Source: Saccharum officinarum
Taxonomy: Eukaryota > Streptophyta > Magnoliopsida > Poales > Poaceae
NCBI GenBank assembly: GCA_020631735.1
Contig: CM036225.1
Span: forward strand, 62,777,183-62,841,182
DNA length: 64,000 nt
Direction: 5' to 3'
Shown one piece after another: positions 9,541 to 20,576 of the stretch. A model generated the notes under the pieces. The model worked only from the letters and a program-made list of their open reading frames with translations. It ran no database searches and was not told the origin of the DNA. Every line of letters starts with the position of its first letter. Positions within the stretch are counted from its first letter, which is position 1. Both the position numbers and the translations under genes were made by a program.

Positions 9541-11140
9541 ATGCACGCAGATGACGCCCCGAGGCCGGCGGCGGCCCCTTCGAAGCTGAGGAAGGTGGGG
9601 TCGGAGGGGATGCTGGAGCTGGCCGTGCCCAAGGACGTGGAAGAGATCCGGACCATGTCGGCGTACGGCCGCCTCAAGCTCTTCACGTACGACGAGCTCA
9701 GGAAGGCCACCGGCGACTTCAACCCGGGGCAGATCGTCGGCGAGGGCGCCTTCGGCGTCGTGTACAGAGGGGTCATCGATGGCGCCGTGCGCAAGGGGTA
9801 CCCGCCCACGGAGGTCGCCGTCAAGGTGCTTAACCCGGAGGGACTCCAGGGCGACAGGGAGTGGCTGGTCAGGCTCAGGCATATCCATTCAGCATCTCCA
9901 TGATGAATCAGGGGTGTTTGGTTTGAGGAATTAAAATTTAACAAACACTGTAGCATTTTTGTCTTATTTGACAAGAAGTTTTTAATCTTGGGCTAATTAG
10001 ACTTAATAGATTCGTCTCGTAAATTACTCATAATCTGTACCGACATGCATGCAATTAGTCTACATTTAGTACTCCATGCATTTAAGGGAACATTGATGTG
10101 ATGAGAGTTAAAACTTAAAAAAAAAAAAAGAAACCAAACAGGCCCTTAATCTCGATCTCGATCACCCACGTCCGTCCATGGACATGCTTGCGTGTGCAGA
10201 CGGAGGTGAGCTACCTCGGGCAGTACAGCCACCCGAACCTGGTGGAGCTGATCGGCTACTGCTGCGAGGACGACCACCGGCTGCCGGTGTACGAGTTCAT
10301 GGCCAAGGGCAGCCTGGAGCACCACCTGTTCCGCCGCGCCTGCAGCCTGTCGTGGACGATGCGGGTGGCCATCGCGCTCCACGTCGCCAGGGGCCTCGCC
10401 TTCCTCCACGGGCCCGACCGCCCCATCATCTACCGGGACTTCAAGACCTCCAACATCTTGCTCGACGCGGTTCGTTGTTAATCGTTATTGTTGCCTTGCA
10501 TTGCCTACATTCATATGCTCCGGCCGCCACCACTAATTAAAAGCATCAGAGACAGAGACTCACCACCGTACCCCTCTCGATCTGCCAGGAATTCAACGCC
10601 AAGCTGTCGGACTTCGGGCTCGCCAAGGAGGGGCCAATGGGCGGCGAGACGCACGTGTCAGGCCACCAGGGTCATGGGCACCTACGGCTATGCCACGCCG
10701 GAGTACATAGCCACCGGTAGGTACCGTACCGTACCTTCTTCTTCCCTGACGACGTCGATCGCTGCCTGCCGGCGGCCGGCACAGCTGCAATGACAGAATG
10801 CAATAATGCGGGGCATCTGACGGTGATGAGCGACGTGTACGACTTTGGCGTGGTGCTGCTGGAGATGCTGGTGGGGCGGGGCGCGCTGGAGCCGAGTCGG
10901 GCGGGGGCCCGCGACGGCAGCCTGGTGGACTGGGCGCGGCCCATCCTGATCCGGCCCAAGAAGCTGGAGTGGATCCTAGACTGGCGGATGGGGGAGGTGG
11001 GCCCGGAGATGGGGCTGGAGCGCGTGGCCCGCCTCGCCTACGACTGCCTCAGCCAGAACCCCAAGGTCCGGCCCTCCATGGCCAGGGTCGTCACCACGCT
11101 CGAGGCCGTCCTCGCCGCCGACGACGCCCCGCCGCGGTGA
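9541..11140 (+). pseudogene. Receptor-like cytoplasmic kinase (RLCK VII / PBL type), frameshifted
   Basis: Four exons: 9541-9867, 10200-10469, 10589-10716 and 10797-11140, with GT..AG junctions in phase. A Ser/Thr kinase domain fills most of the protein: glycine loop GEGAFGVVYRG, ATP Lys in VAVKVL, catalytic [14 protein letters not shown], and a C-lobe with SDVYDFGVVLLEM. The family acts at the plasma membrane relaying immune-receptor signals. Between THVS and RVMGTYGYATPEY, exon 3 carries four extra bases (AGGC, 10660-10663) that shift the frame just before the conserved activation-segment end. Without them the gene would encode about 354 residues. LPVYEFM replaces the usual LLVYEFM. The ATG at 9541 was chosen because it starts just before the conserved N-terminal part; an in-frame upstream ATG near 9497 is an alternative. 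A sequencing error cannot be excluded, so pseudogene status is provisional. Confidence 0.8.
9911..10145. mobile_element. MITE in the first intron of the kinase
   Basis: The ends are inverted: GGGGTGTTTGGTTT on the left and AAACCAAACAGGCCC on the right. The interior carries the usual grass MITE phrases GGGCTAATTAGACTTAATAGATTCGTCTC and TACTCCATGCAT. It lies wholly within the intron between 9868 and 10199. Confidence 0.75.
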
Positions 11141-11869
11141 GACCGGCAGGCCGGCCGGTGAGATCGTGCCATAGGTAGTAGGGTCCGCATATGACTTAAT
11201 TAGGTGTACGGGTTTATATGCGTGGGCGAAGGAGGCATGTTTGGTGTAATCATTTGATCGAATCGATATATTCACAAGGGGTAGGTGCTCAGGGAATAAA
11301 ACCCAACAACAGAAGTCCAGGAACGATGGAGGGGCGATTGGGCGAGTGGAAGGCGACGACGGCGAACTCATCTAGGTTTTGAGTTGAAGCTCGATTGTGC
11401 GCATGGAAGGAGGCCGATCGATGATGCGAGGGCTTCTCTCCCTCGGCGTCTCACTGGTCGGCTCTGCCGGCCGTTTCGAGTCAGGACGGAACTCGATCTC
11501 GAGTCCGATGGGGACTTTCCATCTTGGCTACGACGTTGCCAGGAACTTTTCGATGGCTAAGGGCAGGTCGGCACAACGCCGGACTCTCTCGATGGTTGAT
11601 GATGCGTCTTACGGCGTTCTGGGGCCCAATTGGACCCAACTCAGGGGTTTAAGCGGTACATTCAACACCGTGATAAACCCTAGCTTTCCATATATTATCC
11701 TGTGGTGCGAACGCTCGGTCCCATACCTTGTGACGCTGTCGCATATTCTCCGAGGTGGGGGTGACAAGGGATCTCTGGTGAGGAGGTTGCCCACCCGAAG
11801 CCTTTGGGTTGTGTGCGGCATACTTGGGTGGTGTTCCGGGGCGCTGTTCGTAGGCACGGCGGGTGCTAT

Positions 11870-13517
11870 GGCGAAGGACGAACAGGAGAAGTCAGCGGTG
11901 GAGATCCAGAAGACCGAAGCTGAAAAGAAAGGTGTAGCAGATGGGAATCTTGCCGGCAGCGACGGCACGCTATCCCTGATCCTAATGAACAAGCAGCCAG
12001 AGAAAAACACAGATGAGGTAGATGACGATGATGAGTTTGATCCGGATGCGGGAGACTTAGGTGCGGCGAGGAAGTGGCTGGGTATAGCCTGCTTTTACTT
12101 CGGCAAACCCTACAATGTGAAGACTCTCTTCGCGGAGATGAGTAGGGCTTGGAGTATCTAGGAAACCATGGAGGCTAGGCCGCTCTCTGAAAATAGGTTT
12201 GTACTGGAATTCGATTCAGAGAAGACACTAAAGTTTGTGACTAACGGCGGTCCGTGGCGACACAAAGGAGACGCGGTGATTGTCATGCCCTATGATGGCT
12301 TCAAGCGCCCTTCTGAGATCATCATTGATAAGATTGGACTTTGGGTGCAGTTTCACAATGTGCCCATCCACCTCATGATGAATGCGTTTACGGAGGTATT
12401 GGCCAAGAAGATCAGTCCAGACGTGATCAAAGTGGTAGACCCAGTGGGTGTCTTTTTACGTGCTCGTGTGATGTTTCCACTGGGGCAATGCTTGCATGGA
12501 TTTGTTGAGAAAAAGGTCAAGGGACAGGGTGTGCGGAAGTTTATTGTGAAATATGAGAATGCTCCCAATTTCTGCTTTCTGTGTGGGCGTATCGGCCATG
12601 ATGCCGACGACTGCCATGAAGAACATGTCAACAGGTTGGTGAAGAACTATGGGGTTTGGTTGCGCCCCTCACCCGTGCGGAAGGATGAAGGGAAGAAGAT
12701 TCAAATTCAGCCGGCGGGCAAGGTGATAAAGCACCTGAATTTTATGGGTGATCAACGTGATAAAGTGATTGCGGCTGCGGCATCGAGCTCTTCGAGACAC
12801 TCCCAGCACGGGGCGCCTGGTGAAGAGCTAGACACGCAGCTGCGTCTGGGACAGAGGCGCGATAGGGATGGCAACTTCCTGAACAGAGTCCCTCCCATGG
12901 CGGTGGATGCGTGCAAGTCTATGACAGCTGCAACGGAGGAGCTCGCAAAGGGAGTGCAGGACATGGTGGTTGAAGGTGGGTCTCTGAAACTTAGTGAGAA
13001 CCCTCTTTTTGGGGAGGAGGCTGCTAATAGTGCTGAAAAACTGGGCTCAGAAAGTGAGGAGGAGATCAAGGAGAAAGTGTCCGGACTCAATTCCTTCCTG
13101 GGATCCACGGACAACTCAGCAGCTACATCGCTGAGGGAGGAGGAGAAGGCACCTAAGGGGCTTACCATGGATGAGAAGCTCCAGCGGGCCAAGAATATGA
13201 AGAGCGGCATTGGGGTAGGAAGCAAAGGAATAAGCAAGCCAGGAGAGAAGTTTGGGAAGAACAAGAAGCTACCCTCAGACAAGATTTTGGGGTCGATGAA
13301 AATTGTGCAAGGCAGAGGGCGCGCTGCATTAGAGAAGGCAGGCTCGTTGGCTGGCGGGGAGAGCAGCCCCACAAATCAACAGATGGACGTCAACGCGGGA
13401 AAAGTGCCAGAGAGCTTGGAGGTAGATATGCTATCGCCAGCGAAGAGAGGAAAGCATCAGCATGCAGCTGATCCCCCCCTGACGGGTCCTCACGATGAGG
13501 CCCGTCAGGAGAAATGA
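11870..13517 (+). pseudogene. LINE ORF1: DUF4283-like domain plus CCHC zinc knuckle, one in-frame stop
   Basis: The likely start is the ATG at 11870 (MAKDEQEKSAVEIQ); the same frame stays open upstream to 11397. The protein has a charged N-terminus, then a DUF4283-like nucleic-acid-binding region (ENRFVLEFDSEKTLKFV, GPWRHKGDAV), a zinc knuckle CFLCGRIGHDADDC, and a long basic Ser/Glu-rich tail. A TAG at 12159-12161 interrupts the frame between SRAWSI and EARPLSENRF with no shift, so one nonsense change separates it from an open ORF1. The final TGA (13515-13517) overlaps the ATG of ORF2 as ATGA. Family role: RNA-binding chaperone of the LINE ribonucleoprotein. Confidence 0.8.
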
Positions 13518-16500
13518 ATGTGTTGGCTTGGAACTACCGGGGCGGGTAACTCCCGAACAGTTCAAGAACTTTGTGGATTCGTCCACTTGTATCACCCAAA
13601 AATTGTTTTCCTTTCAGAAACTAGAGTTAGTGCGTCTAGAGTCAGTAATTTGAGGTGGAGAATTGGTTTGCGTCATTGTTTAGCTCTTGATAGTGTCGGT
13701 CTTAGTGGCGGTATCGCCTTATTTTGGGATGAGTCTGTAGACGTCACCCTGCTGTCCCAGGGAGAGCGTCATTTCGATGTGTTAATAAAAGAATCACCAG
13801 ATCAAGCCTCTTGGAGGGGCTCTTTTGTGTATGGAGAACCTCGCGTGGAAAACCGACATTGGATGTGGGATTTGATTCGTAACTTATGTGGGGAGTGGGA
13901 TGGTCTGTGGTTGGTTATGGGTGACTTTAATGAAGCCATGTGGCAACATGAGCACTTCTCGGAAACACCGAGATCAGAACGACAAATGTTGGATTTTAGA
14001 GAAGTGTTAAGCCATTGTGACTTACATGATCTGGGTTTTGCAGGTCTCCCATGGACTTATAATAATAATAGGGATGGAGCGGCAAATGTTCGCGTGCGGC
14101 TGGACCGAGCGGTTGCTAACACCGAGTGGTCGGATGTGTTCACGGAGGCCTGTGTGAGACACATAGGTACAGCGCGCTCTGATCACAAATTGCTGCTGCT
14201 GCGCTTGCAGGATGGTGGCAGCCATGCTAGAGGGAACAGGACCTTCCGCTATGAAATAATGTGGGAGCGTGAGGAGGGCCTGAATGCTGTTGATGAAAGA
14301 TCGTGGAATACCAGAAGGGCTGGTGATGATCTTGGGAGCGTGGCAGCAAGCCTGCAGAGGTTAACAGAGGAACTAAAAATCTGGAGTAAGAATAACTTTG
14401 GGCAGGTAACAAAAAAGATAGAAGAATTGAGAGAAGAAATGGAACAGCTAGAAAGAGAAGATCCGATTCAGAAGAGAGCCCAAGTTTTAGAAAAGAAGGC
14501 CCAGCTTGATGAACATCTTTATAGAGAGGAGATGATGTGGCTTCAGAGATCTCGTATCTCATGGCTAAAAGAAGGTGATCGAAACACGAGATACTTTCAT
14601 AGGAAAGCAAGATGGCGGGCGAAGAAAAATTGGGTTCGAAAGCTACAGAGAGATGATGGCAGTTGGTGCTGTAATAATGAAGAGATGGCAGGTATGGCGG
14701 TCGATTATTTCTCAAATTTATTTACAGCTGATAACTCTGTGGTGCCGGATGAAATTGTTGATTTATTTGAACCAAAGGTTTCAGAGGATATGAATCTATC
14801 TTTATGTAAGGAATTTTCAGAGGAGGAGATAAGTAACGCCTTGTTCCAGATCAGGCCCCTGAAAGCTCCAGGGCCTGATGGCTTTCCCGCTCGCTTTTTC
14901 CAGAGAAACTGGGGACTCCTACAGGAAGAGGTGATTTCAGGCGTCTTGGAATTTTTTAAGACAGGTATCATGCCGGAAGGAGTGAATGACACCTGCATAG
15001 TTCTCATTCCAAAGGTCTCGCACCCCAGCAAACTCCAAGAGTTCAGACCTATCAGCTTATGCAACGTCATTTATAAGGTAGTTTCTAAGTGTTTGGTAAA
15101 CCGCTTAAGACCCCTGCTGCAGGATATAATCTCTCCTAGCCAGAGCGCTTTTATTCCCGGCAGGATGATCACAGATAATGCTTTAATAGCCTTTGAGTGT
15201 CTTCATGCTATCAGTTCTAATTCAGATGACAGGAGTTCATTTTGTGCGTATAAGTTGGATTTATCTAAGGCGTATGACCGTGTCGATTGGGGTTTTTTAA
15301 ACAAAGTTCTACTGAAGCTAGGCTTTCAGAGCGAATGGGTGCAGCGTGTCATGAGATGTGTGACCTCTGTACGCTACTCGATCCGCTTCAACGGGGTGCA
15401 GTCGGCATCCTTCTCCCCGTCACGTGGTCTACGCCAAGGTGATCCGCTTTCCCGTACTTATTCTTGTTTGTCGCTGATGGCCTATCTCAGCTGATCAACA
15501 GGAAAATTGGAGATGATTCGCTGAAGGAACTGAAGATTTGTAGAGGGGCGCCGGGCATATCTCATTTGCTATTCGCGGATGATACTTTGTTGTTCTTCCG
15601 GGCTGCAGCTGATCAAGCCGAGTTGGTGAAGGACATTTTAGCAAGCTATGAAAGATGCACGGGTCAATTATTAAATGCAGCCAAGTGCTCCATTATGTTC
15701 AGTCCAAAAGGCAACGCGGAGGATCAAGAGGCGGTGAAGTCTATCCTTGGGGTACATGCCACTGATTTTGATGCAAAGTACTTGGGTTTGCCTACGGCAA
15801 GAGGACGAATGAAAAGGGATAAATTCCAAACCATTAAAGAAAGGATGGGAAAACGTCTGATGGATTATTCTGAGAAGTTAATGTCATCGGGTGCGAAGGA
15901 GGTGTTGATTAAGGCGGTGGCGCAATCACTACCAACATATTTAATGAGTGTTTTTCAGATCCCGCTAACACTTTGCGATGAACTAACGAGCTTAATTCAT
16001 GAATTTTGGTGGGGTACAGATAAAGGCAAGAGAAAAATGGCTTGGCTAGCTTGGGACCAGCTGGTGCTCAAGAAATGCTGGGGGGTCTCGGTTTTAAGGA
16101 CCTGCGGTTGTTTAACCAAGCCCTGCTTGCCCGGCAAGCATGATATTTCCCCGTTGTCACTTGCTTGACACTGCTTTTTGCTCCAATTCATCTTCAACTT
16201 GGCAGGCAATAATGCATGGACTAAGTCTCCTGAAGAAAGGCGTCATCTGGAGGGTAGGAGATGGAAGACAAATTCGTATCTGGAGAGACCCCTGGATCCC
16301 TAGGGAATTCTCACACAGAGTTGCCTCTAGGAGAGGAAGATGCCGATTTCACTAGGTTGCTGAGCTGCTAAACTCTGATGGCTCGGATTGGGATCAGAGT
16401 AGGCTGCTCAGCTATTTTTGTCCTGCAGATGTCGACGCCATCTCAAGAATCAGACTCGCCTCAAGGAGAACGGATGATTTTGTTGCGTGGCAGCCGGAAA

Positions 16501-17599
16501 AGAACATAATGTTTTCGGTGCGAAGTGCCTACAATTTAGCAATTATGGAGAAGACAAGGGAAAGCAGTATGGCTTCTAGCTCCAGTCCTATGGGCGATAG
16601 GAAACTGTGGAACAATATATGTGGAAACTAAGCCGCGACATCTTACCAACGAAGGGCAACAAATTCAAGAGAAGACTGGAGGCAACGCCTATATGTGATC
16701 TGTGTGGCTACAACGTCGAGACAAGTCACCACGCTGTGGTCATATGCCCACAAGCTAGGGCCCTTCGCCTTGCCATGACTGAACATTGGCACTTGCCGGA
16801 TGATGAACAGTTCAGATATATTGGTAAGGATTGGCTGTTACTGCTGCTGGACAGGTACTCGATGCAAGTACGTAGACGAATTCTTCTGCTTCTTTGGCGG
16901 TGCTGGCATGTACATAATAGCATTACTCATGAGACGGGGCCTATTCCTGTGTCGACCTCTGTCGGATTTTTGCTAAGCTACACGGACAGCCTTGAGGCAG
17001 CAGGGCAACCTCTACCGAATGATAAAAAAGGAAAGCAGGAAATTCAGAAGGACAGAAGAGGTGCCACCAATGGTCACCAGCCCGCCCGACAAGCACAGCA
17101 CTGGGAGCCTCCACTGGATGGATGGGTCAAGCTAAATGTGGATGGCTCCTACCTTGAGCTAACTGGTGAAGCCGGTGTGGGCGTAGTTGCGAGGGATAGA
17201 AGTAGGACGGTAATTTTTACTGCCTGGAAATACTTAGAAAAATGTGGAAGTGCAGCTGAGGCCGAAGCCATTGCCTGCGTTGAAGGTCTTCATTGGGCAA
17301 ATCATTGGGGCCTGTCTCAGGTAATAGTTGAATCGGACTGTGCAAGAGTTATATCTTCATTGAAAAATCTACTGGCGGACAGGTCGGAGATCGGCCAAAT
17401 TGTAGGGGAGGCAAGAAGTTTGACTCAGTTGATGAATGAGTGGAAGTGTTCCCAAGTAAAGAGAGAGTGCAATCAAGTAGCAAATGTCTTAGCTTCTTTA
17501 GCTAGACGTTGTAAACATTCTGCGGCTTGGCCAGGACAAGTGCCTGCGTGCGCTTTGGACTTCCTTCATGCCGATTGTAATTTGCCGATGGCTAGCTAA
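13514..17599 (+). pseudogene. LINE ORF2: endonuclease, reverse transcriptase, zf-RVT, RNase H; frameshifted
   Basis: The ATG at 13514 overlaps the ORF1 stop. An apparent 2-nt deletion near 13540 shifts the frame at once. The endonuclease (GDFNE, SDHKLLL) and the first half of RT (FRPISLCNVIYKVVSK, SAFIPGR, GLRQGDPLS) follow to about 15450. One base is then missing, and the next frame (15464-16168) carries the catalytic FADD. One extra base near 16080 and an apparent deletion at about 16140 follow. 16140-16355 holds a short conserved stretch (IWRVGDGRQIRIWRDPW). The last frame (16607-17599) has zf-RVT (CDLCGYNVETSHHAVVICP) and a plant RVT_3-type RNase H (LNVDGSY, AEAEAIACVEGL, VESDCARVI). Not functional. 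Confidence 0.85.
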
Positions 17600-17647
17600 T
17601 AAAGTTTCTCTCTTTGCTCGCAAAAAAAAAAAAGAATCGATATATTC

Positions 17648-17775
17648 CTGGAGTATAAAATTTATTAATAAATTTGTAAAAGAATAATAAAAAATGAGCA
17701 GCTTTTCTCGGACGCTCTTGTACAGCACCACCGACGACACCCTCTGCACTCACTTTCCTCACGATGCATGCCCAC
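17648..17775 (+). other. Continuation of the kinase 3' UTR beyond the LINE
   Basis: Directly after the second target-duplication copy comes AT-rich sequence with AATTTATTAATAAATTTGT. It resembles the 3' end of the second kinase copy at 19040-19070. This is what remains of the original UTR and polyadenylation region. Confidence 0.5.
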
Positions 17776-17886
17776 CTAATGGTTGGGGAGAATAAACACC
17801 TTCTTCACACCGTCGGTGAAATCCTGCCTCAGGACGTCCTCCTGCAGGTCGACGAAGGCATCGGCATGCGCATGGAATGTTCCTGA
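17776..17886 (-). pseudogene. Orphan C-terminal exon of an unidentified gene
   Basis: The minus strand shows a clean acceptor (TGCAACCTCAG) followed by an open segment reading FHAHADAFVDLQEDVLRQ and then DFTDGVKKVFILPNH, ending with TAG at 17776-17778. Codon use and amino-acid texture are those of a real plant protein, but I do not recognise the family and see no upstream exon. It is probably a fragment left by rearrangement. Confidence 0.35.
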
Positions 17887-18099
17887 GGTTGCAATGTACG
17901 GACATATTTACTAGTAAAGAAAAAAACAATTGAACATCTTTTCTCATATGTGAAATTGCGAAGACTTGCTGCAGCGCTCAAGCACTTGAGAACAGACGAC
18001 TAGATGAGTTCTTTTTAAGGAACAAAACTATGTAACAAGGAACTCACTAAATGCTACGAATAGCTATTTTTCTTAAGCCAATGCCAAGGTTTCTTAACC

Positions 18100-18720
18100 T
18101 GTTAGACTATCTCCAATAGCACAGACTCAAATCGGAGACCTATTCCATAGTTTGGGTCACGCACAGCAAAAAAGTCACGCACCCAAAACTCGCATTCTCC
18201 AACAGCCTACCCAAAAGCCCATCCCTCTCTCCTCACTCTCTGTCTCCCCCGCGCCGCCCGTTCCCGTCCCTCTCTTCCCTCCCTCGTTGAGCACGGCGCC
18301 CCTCCCTCCCGAATCCGTCCAGCGGCGACACCCCTCCCTCCCGGATCCGGCGGTCGCGGGCGAGGAGGACCTCGGATCCCCGCTCCCCGACGGCCGCGCC
18401 CCGCTCCCCGCCAATGAGCCCCGCTCCCCGCCTCACCGCGGTACCCGCTGGCCGCGCCCAGAGGCGGACCTCGCCGCGGTGGCTCCCCGCCGCGGTCCGC
18501 CTGGCCGCGCCCCGCTTCTACAGGCCCACCACTACGACACTAAAGATTTGCATCGGTCTCTCGACGACGCAGATTTGCGTTGCGGCAAGCCTCGTATGCA
18601 AAATGGGTGAGGTGTTTGGATCTTGTGTTGGAGCGTTGTTTTTGGTAGGCAAAACACTGTGAATGACCTATTTTGCCTTTGGGTCACGGGTTGCATGCTC
18701 TGTTGAAGACGGTCTTAGTG
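18100..18720. mobile_element. MULE-like non-autonomous element with GC-rich interior
   Basis: The ends are imperfectly inverted: AGACTATCTCCAATAGCACA on the left (about 18104) against AGACCGTCTTCAACAGAGCA read in reverse from the right (about 18715). Subterminal phrases such as GGTCACGCAC and TTTGGGTCACGGG recur. The interior (18230-18560) is C/G-rich, promoter- or exon-like and unlike the AT-rich surroundings, with no convincing complete gene. It may be a Pack-MULE carrying a captured gene fragment. No target duplication was resolved. Confidence 0.4.
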
Positions 18721-18739
18721 CTCTATTTAAAGCTGTTTG

Positions 18740-18890
18740 AATCTTAGGGCGTGATCGGTTGTGGAGCAGGTCTTCAGTCAGGATGACCAGACTGTGTAGG
18801 CCGAAGAAGCTGGGCTAAGCTCGTGCAGCCGTGCAGGTGGTCGTGTTTGGTTGCCTTGAGTCAGGATGATCAGACTGTGTAGGCCGTCCT
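18740..18890. repeat. Imperfect direct repeat (CAGGATGACCAGACTGTGTAGGCCG)
   Basis: A unit of about 28 bp around AGTCAGGATGACCAGACTGTG occurs twice (about 18776-18803 and 18858-18885), with one main difference. The second copy runs directly into the duplicated kinase 3' end. Confidence 0.55.
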
Positions 18891-19070
18891 CGCCGCCGCC
18901 AACGCCACGCCGCGGTGAGATCGGCAGGCTGACCGGCGTGTCGCGAGGTTGATCGTAGATAGTAGGGTCGTCATACGGCTTAATTAGGTGCATACGGGTA
19001 TATATGTGTGGGCGAAGGAGGCATGTTTGGTGTAATAATGTGATAAATAAAATTATTAAATTTGTAATCT
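18886..19070 (+). pseudogene. Duplicate of the kinase gene 3' end (last codons and 3' UTR)
   Basis: GTCCTCGCCGCCGCC and then CCGCGGTGAGATCGGCAGGC align with the last codons, stop and UTR of the kinase at about 11108-11250, including GTGGGCGAAGGAGGCATGTT and GTGTAAT. The rest of the paralogous gene is absent to the left, so this is a truncated duplicate. It also gives an uninterrupted version of the UTR into which the LINE jumped. Confidence 0.75.
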
Positions 19071-19620
19071 ATACGCGCGTCCGAGCCCACCTGCAGCCGC
19101 ATGTTCGACGCAACAAAGTACTCTCCCTCCATCCAAAAACGATTATCGTATTATTTGACGAGTAAAACGCAAGCATTATAAAATTTGATCACCGATTAAT
19201 CAAATCATATCTAAATTTAGGACATAAAACTTACATCGGTAAATTTGTCTTCACAGTGTCTTTTAGATGATATTGATTTTTTTAGCAAAATTGAATAAAG
19301 GGGACAAGCTTGTTCCCTTTCGTCCTCCTCCATACATGACAGGCGAGCACCGAGTGAGGCAAGTGGCGAGGTGTGAGCGACCTGAGCGAGCAAGTCAGAG
19401 CCTCCATTCTCCAAGCCCCGCCGATGCCATGTCGCGCCAGCCACCGCCGAGTCGCTGAGCAAGTGCGAGCTGAGCGAGCAAGTCAGAGCCTCCATTCTCC
19501 GAGCACCGCCGATGCACTGTCGTGCAACCACGTTCGAGCCACTGCCTACAAGCACCGTGGGGCCGCGGCTGCCGATGAACTCCACGTACCGACGAACCTC
19601 TATTCTCTAAGCAACAAGGA
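19071..19620. other. Intergenic DNA with a Stowaway-like end
   Basis: TACTCTCCCTCCATCC at 19118 is the terminal motif of Stowaway/mariner MITEs. The following 140 bp resemble such an element, but the right end is not recognisable. 19370-19520 contains an imperfect tandem duplication of about 86 bp (GAGCGAGCAAGTCAGAGCCTC twice). Confidence 0.45.
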
Positions 19621-20235
19621 GATGTTTGCACTGAAACAGCATGTTGCAAGTGTCTGTTTCAAGTGTTTAAAATGTTTCAGAGTTATGTTGCAAGTGTTTT
19701 GTACGGACATTGCAAAAGTAGATCACGATATTGCACATGTTGCAATGGTTGTACACGTATGTTGCAAGCTCCTGTTCTCAATGTTTCATCTGTTTTTTTT
19801 CTGACGTGTGTTGCAAGTGTGTTTATCTGGATGTTATATATATTTTCATACATACGATGCAAATGTTTTATCTAGATATTGTGTATGTTTACAATGGTTT
19901 CAAGTGCTTTTCAGGTTTTTTTTCAAGTGTTTTAGACGCATGTTTTAAATGTTGCATTTGTTTTCAGACGTATGTTGTAATTGTTGTATCTAGATGTTTC
20001 GAAACTAGATCGAGTGTTGCATCTCTCTCATTGTCTTTCTATTGTCTCGCCTCGATGTAGCGTAGGAAGGCGGAAGCGGTCCCCACTAGCGAGAGCGAGG
20101 CCCCACGTGCTTGCGGGCAGACGCAGCTGGTGAGACGTGGGTGGATAGACGCGAGACGTGAGACGGGAGGCAGCAGTAGATGTCCGGACGGGGCTAGCGT
20201 ATGAATGTTTGGGCGCTAGCCACGGCTCTATTGTT
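19620..20235. repeat. Degenerate TGTTGCAAGTGTTT-type repeat block
   Basis: Variants of ATGTTGCAAGTGTTT, ATGTTTTAGACG and TTGCAATGGTT recur every 20-40 bp to about 20000. The block ends with GATGTCCGGACGGGGCTAGC. A second block with the same vocabulary and a similar GACGTCCGGACGCCAGC end lies at 36380-36890. Both look like copies of one non-autonomous, probably MULE-related, repeat. Confidence 0.5.
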
Positions 20236-20237
20236 AA

Positions 20238-20576
20238 GGCCTTGTTTAGATCCAAAAACTTTTCACGAAAAACTACAGTAACGAATCTTGTGGCACATGC
20301 ATAGAACATTAAATGTGGACGAAAAAAACTAATTGCACATTTTGGTTCGAAATCGCGAGATGAACGTTTTGAGCCTAATTAGTCCGTAATTTGACACGAA
20401 AGTGCTACAGTAACAAATATGCTAATGACGGATTAATTAGGCTTAATAAATTCATCTCGCGGTTTCCAGGCAAACTATATAATTAGTTTTTTATTAGTAT
20501 CCAAAACCCCCTTCCAACATCACACGAAATATCTGATGTGACATTTTTTTAAAAAAACTTCTCACCAACTAAACCC
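20238..20576. mobile_element. MITE (GGCCTTGTTTAGATCC type)
   Basis: It starts GGCCTTGTTTAGATCC after TTA and ends near CCAACTAAACCC. The interior carries the family phrases GAGCCTAATTAGTCCGTAATTTG and ATTAGGCTTAATAAATTCATCTCG, which are themselves mutually inverted. The right end is worn. Confidence 0.7.

Larger units (their letters stand above)
11274..17633 (+). mobile_element. L1-type LINE (RNase H-containing) with perfect 14-bp target duplication
   Basis: The element is flanked by GAATCGATATATTC at 11260-11273 and 17634-17647, and ends in a 12-A tail (17622-17633). The internal order is ORF1 (DUF4283-like domain and CCHC knuckle), then ORF2 with apurinic endonuclease, reverse transcriptase, zf-RVT and a C-terminal RNase H. 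It inserted into the 3' UTR of the kinase gene, whose sequence resumes at 17648. The intact target duplication shows a single insertion, but ORF1 has an in-frame stop and ORF2 several frameshifts, so it is immobile. Confidence 0.93.

Noticed and set aside
8941..9903. A 320-codon frame extending far upstream of the kinase
   Set aside because: The part before about 9497 is low-complexity GC-rich sequence without domain similarity, and the end reads through the intron donor at 9868. The kinase start was placed at 9541.
12752..13372. A 206-codon minus-strand frame
   Set aside because: Shadow of LINE ORF1, which has the zinc knuckle and correct context on the plus strand.
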